Origin: Labilithrix sp.
Lineage (GTDB): Bacteria > Myxococcota > Polyangia > Polyangiales > Polyangiaceae
Assembly: GCA_028287035.1 (NCBI GenBank)
Contig: JAQBQL010000181.1
Span: 40,089-104,088 of the forward strand
Direction: 5' to 3'
Length of the DNA: 64,000 nucleotides
In this document: piece by piece, positions 54,391 through 63,572 of the stretch
Layout: each line of letters starts with the position of its first letter
Numbering within the stretch: position 1 is the stretch's first letter
Notes under the pieces: model-generated
Seen by the model: only the letters and a program-made list of their open reading frames with translations
The model's database searches: none
What the model was told of the DNA's origin: nothing
Position numbers and translations under genes: made by a program

Positions 54391-55061
54391 CGGGCGTGGA
54401 TCTCGGCCCGCTCCTGCTGTCGTTCGAGGTCGCCGCGCTGGCCACGCTCCTCGCCGGGGCGCTCGGCATCGCGGCGGCGGCGCTGCTCGCGAACGTGCGA
54501 TTCCCGGGACGCGACGTCCTCGAGGTCCTCTTCACCGCGCCGCTGGTGATGCCGCCGACCGTCCTCGGCTACTACGTGCTCGTCGCGCTCGGCCGCCGGA
54601 GCGTCCTCGGTCGCGCGTACGAGGCGCTCACCGGCAGCTCGATCGTGTTCACGGTGACGGGCGCGGTCGTCGCCGCCACCATCGGGGCGCTCCCGCTGGT
54701 GGTCAGGAACGTCCGCGCCGCGCTCGAGGACACCGACCCGGCCCTGGTCCTCGCCGCGCGGACGCTCGGCGCCACGCCGCTCCGCGCCTTCTTCACGGTG
54801 CAGCTGCCGCTCGCGAAACGCGGCGTCGTCGCGGCGTCGATGCTGGCGTTCGCGCGCGCCGTCGGTGACTTCGGCGTCACGCTGATGGTGGCGGGCGACA
54901 TCCCGGGCCGCACGCGCACCGCCTCGCTCGCCATCTACAACGCGATCCAGGCCCAGCGCGACGACGACGCGGCGGGCCTCGTGATCGTGCTGAGCGTCCT
55001 CGTGCTCGGCCTCCTCTACGCGGTCGGCAAGCTCACGCGGCGCGGCGGAGCAGCGTCGTGA
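54387..55061 (+). CDS. modB: molybdate-type ABC permease
   Basis: Inner-membrane permease of 224 aa with five or six helices. The EAA loop is AARTLGATPLRAFFTVQLPL, and the ModB-typical tail is ARAVGDFGVTLMVAGDIPGR. Starts with GTG overlapping the modA stop and ends overlapping the modC GTG (55058-55061). Confidence 0.93.
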   Translation: MTGVDLGPLLLSFEVAALATLLAGALGIAAAALLANVRFPGRDVLEVLFTAPLVMPPTVLGYYVLVALGRRSVLGRAYEALTGSSIVFTVTGAVVAATIGALPLVVRNVRAALEDTDPALVLAARTLGATPLRAFFTVQLPLAKRGVVAASMLAFARAVGDFGVTLMVAGDIPGRTRTASLAIYNAIQAQRDDDAAGLVIVLSVLVLGLLYAVGKLTRRGGAAS

Positions 55062-55777
55062 CCACCCACGGGCCGACGCTCTCGGTGCGCGCGGTCATGA
55101 CGTCCGGCGCGTTCACGCTCGACGTCGCCTTCGACGTGCCGCCCGGCGTCACGGTGCTCTTCGGGCCGTCGGGCGCCGGCAAGAGCCGCACGCTCGCCTG
55201 CATCGCCGGCACCGCGATCCCCGACGCAGGACGCATCGCGTACGGCGACGAGGTGTGGCTCGAGCAGGACCCAGCCCGCCGGCGAAGCGTCCCCATCCAC
55301 GCGCGCCGCGTCGCGTACGTGTTCCAGTCGCTCGCCCTCTTCCCGCATCTCACCGCCGAGGAGAACGTCCGCTACGGCATCGCGCGCGACCTCCCGAAGG
55401 ACGAGCGGCGCGCGCGTGCCGGCGCGATGCTGACGCGCATGCGCGTGCCCCACCTCGCGGCGCGACGCCCCGGGAGCTTCTCGGGGGGGGAGGCGCAGCG
55501 CGTCGCCCTTGCCCGCGCCTTCGCGATGCAGCCCCGCGTCCTCCTCCTCGACGAGCCCTTCTCCGCGCTCGACGCGGCGGTGAAGGCCGCGCTGCTCGAG
55601 GAGGTCGGCGCGTGGGTGACCGAGCAGCGCGTCCCGGCCATCCTCGTCACCCACCAGGCGGACGAGGCGCGGGCGCTCGGCTCGCGCGTCGTGCTGCTCG
55701 CCGAGGGGCGGGTCACGGCCCAGGGCGCCATCGACGACCCGGCGCTCGCCCTTCCCGAGCTCCGCCGCGGCCCGTGA
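55058..55777 (+). CDS. modC: molybdate-type ABC ATPase, short form
   Basis: ATPase of 239 aa. Motifs: Walker A FGPSGAGKSRT, Q-loop VAYVFQSLALFPHL, signature FSGGEAQRVALARAF, Walker B RVLLLDEPFSALD and the switch His in LVTHQADEA. Classic ModC is about 350 aa because it carries a C-terminal Mop domain that binds molybdate and regulates transport; that domain is absent here. Tungstate (Tup/Wtp) ATPases are short too, so the anion cannot be decided from this subunit. Confidence 0.9.
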   Translation: MTTHGPTLSVRAVMTSGAFTLDVAFDVPPGVTVLFGPSGAGKSRTLACIAGTAIPDAGRIAYGDEVWLEQDPARRRSVPIHARRVAYVFQSLALFPHLTAEENVRYGIARDLPKDERRARAGAMLTRMRVPHLAARRPGSFSGGEAQRVALARAFAMQPRVLLLDEPFSALDAAVKAALLEEVGAWVTEQRVPAILVTHQADEARALGSRVVLLAEGRVTAQGAIDDPALALPELRRGP

Positions 55778-55829
55778 GCCCCGCGCCCACGTTGCGGCGA
55801 CATGTGACAGCGGCTAAGAGGTTCGCGCC

Positions 55830-57365
55830 ATGCCCGGACTCCCGCAAGACGAGGTCGAGCGCTGCCTCGAGATCCTCGAGACGATCATCGAAGACCGCAC
55901 CAGCCTGAGCCACGTCTCGGACGAGCTCCGCATCAGGTTCCTCACCGCCGCCGGCCGCGTCTCCCGCCCCACGCGGGACGAGTCGCAGCGCTCCGCGAAG
56001 GCGTTCCGGCGCATCGTCCGGAAGAAGAGCCAGGACCACGATCGCGAGGTCCGCGCCGGCACCGAGATCCGCGCCGCGCGCCGCGCCGAGGTCTTCGCGG
56101 CGCCCCCGCAGCTGGTCGGCGGCACCGAGGCCGCCGAGGGCGAGCGCGAGCTGAACAAGGCCCGCGCCTGCTACGTGTGCAAGACGTGGTTCACGAAGCT
56201 GCACTTCTTCTACGACTCGATGTGCACGCCGTGCGCCGAGCTGAACTACCAGAAGCGCTTCCAGACCGCGTCGCTCGAGGGCCGGGTCGCGGTCATCACC
56301 GGGGCGCGCATCAAGATCGGCTTCCAGGCGGCGCTCATGATGCTGCGCGCCGGCGCCCACGTCATCGTGACCACGCGCTTCCCGCGCGATGCCGCCTCGC
56401 GCTTCGCCCGCGAGGAGGATTTTCCGAAGTGGCAGCATCGGCTCGAGGTGTACGGCCTCGATCTCCGTCACTCGCCGAGCGTCGAGATGTTCGCGCGCTA
56501 CCTGACGAGCACGAAGGACCGCCTCGACATCCTCATCAACAACGCCGCGCAGACGGTGCGCCGCCCTGCCGGCTTCTACACGCACATGCTCGATCTCGAG
56601 CAGCGTCCCTTCGACAGCCTGCCGCCGGGCGTGCAGTCGGTGCTCGCCGGTCACGAGGAGTGCAAGGCGGCGCTCTCGGTCAGCGGCCACCACGGCCCCG
56701 AGGCCCTGCCCCAGGGCGCCGGGTTCGTGGCGTGGAGCGGTGACGGGCCGGGCGTCGGCATCCGGTCCTCGGCGCTGCTCTCGCAGGTGCCGTGCGCCTA
56801 CGACGACCCGACGAACGACGCCGAGATCTTCCCGGCCGGGCGCACCGACGTCGATCTCCAGCAGGTCGATCTCCGCGCGACGAACAGCTGGCGGCTCACG
56901 CTCGCCGACGTCCCCTCGCCCGAGATGCTCGAGGTGCAGCTCGTCAACGCGGTCGCGCCGTTCATCCTGTGCAGCAAGCTGAAGCCGCTCATGATGCGGC
57001 ACCGCACGAACGACAAGCACATCGTCAACGTGTCGGCCGTCGAGGGACAGTTCGCGCGCCACACGAAGACCGACAAGCACCCGCACACCAACATGGCGAA
57101 GGCGGCGCTCAACATGATGACGCTGACGAGCGCGCCCGACTACGCGAACGCCGGCATCTTCATGAACGCGGTCGACACGGGCTGGGTCACCGACGAGGAC
57201 GCGGCGCCCCTCTCGGCGGCCAAGCAGGCGATGCACGACTTCCAGCCGCCGCTCGACATCGTCGACGGCGCGGCACGCATCTGCGATCCCTTCTTCTCCG
57301 GCCTGCTCACCGGCGAGCACGTGTGGGGGAAGTTCCTGAAGGACTACGCGCCCTGCGCGTGGTGA
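55830..57365 (+). CDS. zinc-ribbon short-chain dehydrogenase-like protein
   Basis: Protein of 511 aa: an acidic/basic helical N-terminus (1-105), a Cys4 zinc ribbon (C114, C117, C132, C135 in RACYVCKTWF and SMCTPCAELNYQKR), then a Rossmann fold. The nucleotide loop reads VAVITGARIKIGFQAALMML, with Lys in place of the middle Gly. NNAAQTVRRP and the Ser in IVNVSAVEGQF are present. At the position of the catalytic Tyr (YxxxK) the sequence is TNMAK in HTNMAKAALNMM, so Tyr is Thr. From memory a similar zinc-ribbon SDR exists in eukaryotes. Substrate unknown. The last 22 bp overlap the convergent histidine kinase gene. Confidence 0.82.
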   Translation: MPGLPQDEVERCLEILETIIEDRTSLSHVSDELRIRFLTAAGRVSRPTRDESQRSAKAFRRIVRKKSQDHDREVRAGTEIRAARRAEVFAAPPQLVGGTEAAEGERELNKARACYVCKTWFTKLHFFYDSMCTPCAELNYQKRFQTASLEGRVAVITGARIKIGFQAALMMLRAGAHVIVTTRFPRDAASRFAREEDFPKWQHRLEVYGLDLRHSPSVEMFARYLTSTKDRLDILINNAAQTVRRPAGFYTHMLDLEQRPFDSLPPGVQSVLAGHEECKAALSVSGHHGPEALPQGAGFVAWSGDGPGVGIRSSALLSQVPCAYDDPTNDAEIFPAGRTDVDLQQVDLRATNSWRLTLADVPSPEMLEVQLVNAVAPFILCSKLKPLMMRHRTNDKHIVNVSAVEGQFARHTKTDKHPHTNMAKAALNMMTLTSAPDYANAGIFMNAVDTGWVTDEDAAPLSAAKQAMHDFQPPLDIVDGAARICDPFFSGLLTGEHVWGKFLKDYAPCAW

Positions 57366-58810
57366 GGCTCCGGCGGGACGTGCGCGGGCGCCGCGTCGGA
57401 CGCAGGGCCGTCGGCGCGTAGCGGCAGCCGGAAGCCGAACGTCGTGCCGCGCCCCGGCTCGGAGCGCACGCTCACCGATCCGCCGTGGGCCTCGACGAGG
57501 CGCTTCACGGTGGCGAGCCCGAGCCCGAGCCCGGGCCGGGCCGCCGCGTCGCCGCCGCGCACGTACGGCAGCCAGATGAGCGGTAGCTCGGCGGCCGGGA
57601 TGCCCGGACCCGTATCGCTCACCTCGACCTCGACCTCGGTTCCCTTCGTCGCGCCCTGGATCCGGATCTCGCGGACGTCGCGCTGCCCCGCGTGGCCTGG
57701 CGGCGACGAAGCGTATTTGATCCCGTTGCGCACCAGGTTCGACAGGATGCTGGCGAGGATGCCCGGCGAGCACAGGACGGTGCACGCCGGCACCTTGGGC
57801 TCTACGAGCGTGATGCCCGCGGCCTTCGCCTCGTCGGCGAGCTCCTCGTTGACGCTCGCGATGGCAGCCGCGAGATCGGCCTCCGCGCCCGCAGAAGGCG
57901 CGGTGCCGGCGCGCGCGAACGTGAGCAGGTCGCGCACCATGGCGAGCGCGCGCTCCACGCTGGAGAGGGTGCGCGTCACGATCGGCACGAGCTTCGGGTC
58001 GGCGGTGCGCTCCCTCACGAGCTCGAGGCCCATCTTGATCGTCCCGAGCGGATTGACGATGTCGTGGGCGACCCGGCTCGCGAACGTCTCGAGCTCGTCG
58101 GCCCGCCGCGCGTAGAGCGCGTTGCGCGACTCGAGCACCTCGCGGTAGCTGCGCAGCGTCCGCAGCACGACGACCGCCGCGAACACCGCGGTGATCGCGC
58201 AGAGCGCATCGAGGCCCCACGTGATGCGCAGTGACGACGAGCGGCGCAGCTCGATCTTCTTCGCGAGCGCTGCGGCCTCCTGGGAGGCGACGGTCATCGC
58301 GTTGAGCACCGCCGTGCTGAGGGCGAGCGACGCCGGCGACAGCTCCTCCTCGCTGATGTGCTGCGCGGTGCCGAGCTGGCCGGTGACGAGGGCGGCCTCC
58401 ATGTGCTCGACCGCGGCGTCGAACTGCCGGTCGGCCGCGGCGATCCGCGCCTCGATGTCCTTGTCGGTCGGCTCGGCGACGGCGATGTAGTCCGCGCTGT
58501 CGCGGTCCAGCTTGTCCTTCCGCTGGTGGATGATCGCGACGTCGACGGGCTTCTTCTGGGTCGACATCGCCCGCAGCTCCATCGAGAGCTGGGTCACGTC
58601 GAGCCGCATCGACACGAGGAGCTCGATGCTCGGCGCGGTGGTGCTGGAGATGTCCACGGCATCACCGTGGATGCCCGAGATGAGGAACTGCGAATACGCC
58701 GACGAGGCGACGAAGCTCGCCGTCACGACGAGCAAGGCGACGATGAGCGTGCGCTGCGGGGCGCGCGTCGCCGCCGCACTCTTCCTGGGCTCTACGGGTC
58801 CGGGCGGCAT
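57344..58810 (-). CDS. sensor histidine kinase (orphan)
   Basis: Membrane sensor kinase of 488 aa. TM1 lies at about 21-40 and TM2 at about 198-218, with a helical periplasmic sensor of about 155 residues (four-helix-bundle type, resembling chemoreceptor ligand domains). The dimerisation domain carries the phospho-acceptor H249 in SRVAHDIVNPLGTIKMG. The ATPase domain has N-box LSNLVRNGIKYA, G1 DTGPGIPAAE, and G2 PGLGLGLATVKRL with GRGTTFGFRLPL. No response-regulator gene is adjacent. It is convergent with the SDR gene and divergent from nothing close. Confidence 0.92.
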   Translation of the reverse strand: MPPGPVEPRKSAAATRAPQRTLIVALLVVTASFVASSAYSQFLISGIHGDAVDISSTTAPSIELLVSMRLDVTQLSMELRAMSTQKKPVDVAIIHQRKDKLDRDSADYIAVAEPTDKDIEARIAAADRQFDAAVEHMEAALVTGQLGTAQHISEEELSPASLALSTAVLNAMTVASQEAAALAKKIELRRSSSLRITWGLDALCAITAVFAAVVVLRTLRSYREVLESRNALYARRADELETFASRVAHDIVNPLGTIKMGLELVRERTADPKLVPIVTRTLSSVERALAMVRDLLTFARAGTAPSAGAEADLAAAIASVNEELADEAKAAGITLVEPKVPACTVLCSPGILASILSNLVRNGIKYASSPPGHAGQRDVREIRIQGATKGTEVEVEVSDTGPGIPAAELPLIWLPYVRGGDAAARPGLGLGLATVKRLVEAHGGSVSVRSEPGRGTTFGFRLPLRADGPASDAAPAHVPPEPHHAQGA

Positions 58811-58874
58811 GCAGCGCTCCTAACGTGCCAGAGCGCGAGATCCGATCAACCGAAGTGCGTCACACGACGGCGAT

Positions 58875-61700
58875 TTAATCGACGAGCGGGGGCGCGGGGT
58901 CCACGAGCCGGAGCCCGATCGGCAGCCCCTCACCGAGGATGGCCACGCGCTCCTCCTCACCGACGTCGACGAGCTCCTGCACGGCCTTCACCCAGGCCTC
59001 CTTCGCGCGCGCCTGCGCGAGGCGCTTCGCGAGCTCGAGGCGCAGGCGCTCCGGCACGTCGCGGGCGCGGTCACCGGTCACGCGCGCGAGCTGGACCGCG
59101 GCGTGAGGCGCGCTCGCGATGCCCTCCCACTTCTGGTTGAGGAGGTGCTCGAGCCAGGGCTCGACCACCTTCGGCCCGAGCACGTGGTGCACGCTCGCGT
59201 ACACCGGCACGCGCGCGCCGATGCGGCCGAGGGCGCTCCACAGGCGCGCCTCGTCGATACCGCCGAGCTTCACGGCCGCGGCGCCGGCCCACGTGCGCTC
59301 GTGCACCCATCCCCCGAGCTGGGCCCGGCGCGCCGCGGGGACGCGCTCGAGCGACGACAGCAGCGAGAGGAGCTCGTCGGGCGCGTCGGGCATGCGCTTC
59401 GGCTTCTTGAGCTTTGCCTCGGGCGGCGCGAACGCCGGATCGAAGACGTCGCGCACCGTGACCTGCATGCTCTCCGTCAAGCCGCCCGAGAGGCGCCGCC
59501 ACGCGATGAAGAACTGAGCCCAGCCGCGCGGCTCGTCGGGGAACGCGAGCCGTCCGTCGAAGAGCGGCCACGTGCGCTCGATGCGCGAAGGATCGCCGGG
59601 ATCGCCGAAGCCCGGACGCAGGCAGTAGCCGAGGAGCAGCCAGTACGCGCGCTCGTGCGCGGCGGTCCGCCTCCGGGCGCCGGTGTTGACGAGGAGGCGA
59701 TCGGCGAGCGCGCGCGCGGTCTCCATCGTCCAGCCGCCGCGGTCGCCGAGGGTCTTCTCGAGATCGCGGACGACGTCCTTCACCTCGCGCGCGTCGGCCT
59801 CGTTCTTCTTCCCGAACACGCGCTCGAGGATGCGGTCGGCCTCGCCGAGCTTGCCGGACGGGGCGCGTGCGGGGCCATCGGCCGCGGGCATCCGCGCCGG
59901 TCTGAGCGACGCAGGAGCGGCGGGCGGCAGCGACGTGGAGCGGGCGCCGCCCTCGCGCAGCTGGAACTCGAGGCGGAACTTGCGGCCGGCGGCGGTGCCG
60001 GGCTGCGTCGCCTCCGTGCACGCGAGCTCGAGCTGCCCGGTCTCGAGCAGCTCGCCGCCGAGGTGCACGGGCACCGCCTGCTCCTTGCCCGAGGAAGGAA
60101 GGTGCGCGACGACCGGCGGCAGGCGCTCGAACGCGTCCTCCGAGATCGTGACGAGGGCGCCCGTGTCGTCACGGGCGACGTCCGACGCGTACAGGTCGAA
60201 CCGCACGTTACGCCCGACCACCAGCTCGAAGCTGCGGCCCGCCTCGTGGCGCATTCCCTCGCGCGCGCCGCGAGGAAGGATGCACACCGCACGCATCTCG
60301 CCGCCCGCCTGCTCGGGCGCGATCGCGACGTAGTAGCCGTGCGACGCGCCGCTCTCGATGCGAACGCCGACGCCCCGGCGCGCGAAGCCGAACAGCACCG
60401 CGCCGCGCGCCACCGCGAGGTCGGGGTCGGTGCCGGGGAGCACGCGAGGCGCCGCGCCGCCCGCCGAGACCGCCGCGACGAGCGCGCGGGCGATGGGCGG
60501 CGCGTTGAAGACGCCGCCATTGAGAAGGAGCGCGTCGGGCGTGCCGCGCGGCAGCTCGCTCGCGTGACGCACGAGGAACTGGCGGACGTGGCGGGTGATG
60601 GCGGGCTCGCGCTCGTACGGAAGCCCGAACGACACGATCGCGGCGCGCCTCGGGACGGGCGGCTCGTGCTCCGCGACCGGCGGAAAGAAGCCGGCGAGCA
60701 CCACGTTCTCGACCTCTTCCCTCGTCAACGTGATGCCGCGCGCGCCCCCGACCAGCTTCGAGCCGCGGCCGAGGATGGTGACGCGCGCCTCGGTCACGCT
60801 CGCGTCGCCGAGGATGCGTTCCTTCGCCTCGCGGCACGACTGCACGAGCTGCCCGACCTCGGCCGGCTCGAGGCGGGCGCCGTCGCGCGCGAGCCGCGGC
60901 TCGGCCAGGTGCGCGAGCGCGAGATCCATGTTGTCGCCGCCGAGCAGGATGTGGCGACCGACGGCGATGCGGCGCACCGTGAACCACGGCGCAGCGCTCG
61001 CCTTGCGGATGCCCATCAGCGAGAGATCGGTGGTGCCGCCGCCGACGTCACACACGAGCACGGTGCGCTCCTCGGAGGGCGCGGCGAGCTCCCGGATCGC
61101 GCGTTCGCCGCGCATCGCCGCGTAGAACGCGGCGGACGGCTCCTCGAGGAGGAACGGCCGGAGCCCGGCCTGCTCTGCGGCTCGCAGCGTGAGCTCGCGC
61201 GCGACCTCGTCGAACGACGCTGGCAGCGTGAGCACCACGTCCTGCTCGGCGAGCGGCGCGTCGGGCAGATCCTGGTCCCACGCTGCGCGGACCTGCGCGA
61301 GGATGCGGGCGCTTGCGTCGACCGGCGAGATGCGCCGGGCCGGCTCCCCCTCCGCCTCGTCGGCCGCGCCCCACGGAAGGATCGGCGCGAGGCGATCGAC
61401 GGCGCCGTGCGACAGCCAGCTCTTCGCGGACGAGACGACGCGGCCCACGACCTCGCCGCCGCGCCGCCGCGCGAGCTCGCCGACGACCCAGTCGGGATCG
61501 CCGCTCACCTCGCCGGGCAGCGGCGCGTAGAGCGACGAGGGCAGGAGCGGCAGCGCGTCCTGCTCGGTCGCGGTGATGGGCTGCGCGACCTCGAAGATGC
61601 GGGGCTCGGGCGCGCCCTTCTTCTTCGGATCGATCTCCGCATACGCGACGACGGTGTGCGTCGTTCCGAGATCGATACCGACGACGAAGCGCGCGGTCAT
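58875..61700 (-). CDS. Hsp70-family protein with C-terminal DUF3731-like region
   Basis: Non-canonical DnaK relative of 941 aa. The N-terminal actin-like ATPase has phosphate 1 VVGIDLGTTHTVVAY, connect/phosphate 2 VLVCDVGGGTTDLSL and GGDNMDLALAHL. The substrate-binding part is poorly DnaK-like, and a long C-terminal helical region (about 590-941) follows, including YWLLLGYCLRPGFGDPGDPS and WAQFFIAWRRLSGGLTESMQ. I recall this as a DUF3731-type extension found with DUF2760 operons. It starts 6 bp after the second Hsp70 gene. No J-domain or GrpE gene is in the window. Confidence 0.88.
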   Translation of the reverse strand: MTARFVVGIDLGTTHTVVAYAEIDPKKKGAPEPRIFEVAQPITATEQDALPLLPSSLYAPLPGEVSGDPDWVVGELARRRGGEVVGRVVSSAKSWLSHGAVDRLAPILPWGAADEAEGEPARRISPVDASARILAQVRAAWDQDLPDAPLAEQDVVLTLPASFDEVARELTLRAAEQAGLRPFLLEEPSAAFYAAMRGERAIRELAAPSEERTVLVCDVGGGTTDLSLMGIRKASAAPWFTVRRIAVGRHILLGGDNMDLALAHLAEPRLARDGARLEPAEVGQLVQSCREAKERILGDASVTEARVTILGRGSKLVGGARGITLTREEVENVVLAGFFPPVAEHEPPVPRRAAIVSFGLPYEREPAITRHVRQFLVRHASELPRGTPDALLLNGGVFNAPPIARALVAAVSAGGAAPRVLPGTDPDLAVARGAVLFGFARRGVGVRIESGASHGYYVAIAPEQAGGEMRAVCILPRGAREGMRHEAGRSFELVVGRNVRFDLYASDVARDDTGALVTISEDAFERLPPVVAHLPSSGKEQAVPVHLGGELLETGQLELACTEATQPGTAAGRKFRLEFQLREGGARSTSLPPAAPASLRPARMPAADGPARAPSGKLGEADRILERVFGKKNEADAREVKDVVRDLEKTLGDRGGWTMETARALADRLLVNTGARRRTAAHERAYWLLLGYCLRPGFGDPGDPSRIERTWPLFDGRLAFPDEPRGWAQFFIAWRRLSGGLTESMQVTVRDVFDPAFAPPEAKLKKPKRMPDAPDELLSLLSSLERVPAARRAQLGGWVHERTWAGAAAVKLGGIDEARLWSALGRIGARVPVYASVHHVLGPKVVEPWLEHLLNQKWEGIASAPHAAVQLARVTGDRARDVPERLRLELAKRLAQARAKEAWVKAVQELVDVGEEERVAILGEGLPIGLRLVDPAPPLVD

Positions 61701-61706
61701 GTCAGC

Positions 61707-63572
61707 TCATTCGCCGCGCACGCTGAGCTCGACCTTCCAGCGCTCGCCTTCCTTCTTCGGCGCGAGCGGGACCGCCTCGAGGAGGAGCGTGCCGACCTCC
61801 GTGATCGTCGAGTGCAGGCGCACCGGCACGACGTCGCCGAACGCGCGGCCCTCCGCGGGCAGGTCGACCTCGATCGGCGCGAGCTCGTCGACCTCGTCGC
61901 TCCTCCAGCGCTCGAGGGTCGTGCCGACGACGTCCGTGCGGCGCACGTTCGAGCCGAAGAACCGGAAGCGCACCTTCTCGCCGACGACGACCCCGAGCTC
62001 GCCGCCCGGCACGTCGACCTCGGAGCCCTCTTCCATGCCGAGCGGCGCCACGCAGAGCGCAGCGACCGGCGGCTCGAGCCCCGGGATCGCCGGGACCGCG
62101 CCCTCGATGCCGACGTAGTACGCGCGCGCCGTGCCGCCGCGGATGCGGACGCCGCGGCCGTGACGGGCGAGCGCGTAGGCCGCCGCGCCGCGCGCCACCG
62201 CGAGATCGAGATCGGTGCCCTCGAGCACCGAGGCCGGCGCGGCGCCCGCCGCCTCGAGCCACGAGCCAAGCGACGACACGATGCGGTCGCGCAGGGCCGC
62301 GCTCTTCATCACGCCGCCGTTGAAGAGGATGCGTGTAGGTTGCAGCATCTTGCCGGCAGCCCCGGCGGGCCGGATGCCCACGCGCTCGAGGGCGTCGGCG
62401 TGGCGCGCGAGGAGCGCCGCGAGGTGCTTCGTGACCGCCGGATCCTGCGCGTACGGCAGGCCGAGCGTGGTGAGCGCGGCGCGGGCGCGGGCCGCCGGCC
62501 GTGCGTCGGCGCCGACCAGCGGGAAGAAGCCGTCGACGATCGCGCGCGTCACCTCGTCCTGCGTGACCTCGGCGCGCAGCGTGGAGCCGACGAGCTTGCT
62601 GCCCTTGCCGGCGATCGCGATGGGCGCCGAGACGGCGCTCCGGTCGCCGAGGAGCTTCTCCTTCGCGCCGCGGGCGGCGTGCTGGAGCGCGACGCGCTGC
62701 CAGCGATCGAGCTCGAGGATCCGCCCGGCCGCCTCGGCCTCGGCGATCATCTTCTGCTCGACCATGTGCGCGAGCAGGAGATCCATGTTGTCGCCGCCGA
62801 GCAGGATGTGCTCGCCGACCGCGACGCGCTCGAGCGCGAGCTCGCCGTCCTTCTCGACCGCGGCGATGACCGAAAAATCGGTGGTGCCGCCGCCCACGTC
62901 GACGACGAGCACGGCGTCGCCGACCTTCACCTCCTTGCGCCAGCCGTCGCCGCGCGCCGCGAGCCACGCGTAGAACGCGGCCTGCGGCTCCTCGAGGAGC
63001 GTGAGGTCCTCGAGCCCCGCGGCGAAGGCCGCCTCGGTCGTGAGCTCGCGCGCCGCCGCGTCGAACGACGCCGGCACGGTGAGCACCACGCTCTGCCGCG
63101 CCAGCGCGAGCTCGGGATCGCCCTTCGCGATCACGTGGTCCCAGGCCTCGACGAGGTGCTCGAGGTAGCGCCACGAGGCCTCGACCGGGCTGATCTTCTC
63201 GACGTCCTCGGGCGCGCCGGGCGGCAGGATCGGACCGCGGCGGTCGACGCTCGGGTGGCCGAGCCAGCTCTTCGCGCTCGTGATGACGCGGGCCGGAGCG
63301 TCGGCCCCGCGCGCCCGCGCGTGCTCGCCGACGACGTACGTGCGGCCCTGATCCCACGGGAGGGTCTGCGGCCCGTCGCTCTGGTGCGCGACGTAGAAGA
63401 ACGACGGCAGGAGCGGCTGCGCCTCGACGGTGCCCTGCGCGACGAGCTGCGGGATCGCGAGCACCTCGGGCGATGGCGCGGGCGACCCCGGGTCCTCGGG
63501 GATGCGCGCGTAGGCGAGCGCGGTGTGCGTCGTGCCGAGGTCGATGCCGACCGCGTAGCGAGGCGCGCTCAC
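61707..63572 (-). CDS. Hsp70-family protein
   Basis: Second DnaK-like ATPase, 621 aa. Phosphate 1 AVGIDLGTTHTALAYAR, LPSFFYVAHQS, VLVVDVGGGTTDFSVIAAVE, GGDNMDLLLAHMVEQKM and GGVMKSAALRDRIV give a full ATPase core. It ends in a beta-rich substrate domain (EVRVRFF-like: GEKVRFRFFGSNVRRTD) with little lid. The GTG start overlaps the TGA of the DUF2760 gene (GTGA at 63569-63572). It shares the ATPase signatures with its neighbour, so the pair looks like an ancient duplication within one operon. Substrate unknown. Confidence 0.9.
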   Translation of the reverse strand: MSAPRYAVGIDLGTTHTALAYARIPEDPGSPAPSPEVLAIPQLVAQGTVEAQPLLPSFFYVAHQSDGPQTLPWDQGRTYVVGEHARARGADAPARVITSAKSWLGHPSVDRRGPILPPGAPEDVEKISPVEASWRYLEHLVEAWDHVIAKGDPELALARQSVVLTVPASFDAAARELTTEAAFAAGLEDLTLLEEPQAAFYAWLAARGDGWRKEVKVGDAVLVVDVGGGTTDFSVIAAVEKDGELALERVAVGEHILLGGDNMDLLLAHMVEQKMIAEAEAAGRILELDRWQRVALQHAARGAKEKLLGDRSAVSAPIAIAGKGSKLVGSTLRAEVTQDEVTRAIVDGFFPLVGADARPAARARAALTTLGLPYAQDPAVTKHLAALLARHADALERVGIRPAGAAGKMLQPTRILFNGGVMKSAALRDRIVSSLGSWLEAAGAAPASVLEGTDLDLAVARGAAAYALARHGRGVRIRGGTARAYYVGIEGAVPAIPGLEPPVAALCVAPLGMEEGSEVDVPGGELGVVVGEKVRFRFFGSNVRRTDVVGTTLERWRSDEVDELAPIEVDLPAEGRAFGDVVPVRLHSTITEVGTLLLEAVPLAPKKEGERWKVELSVRGE

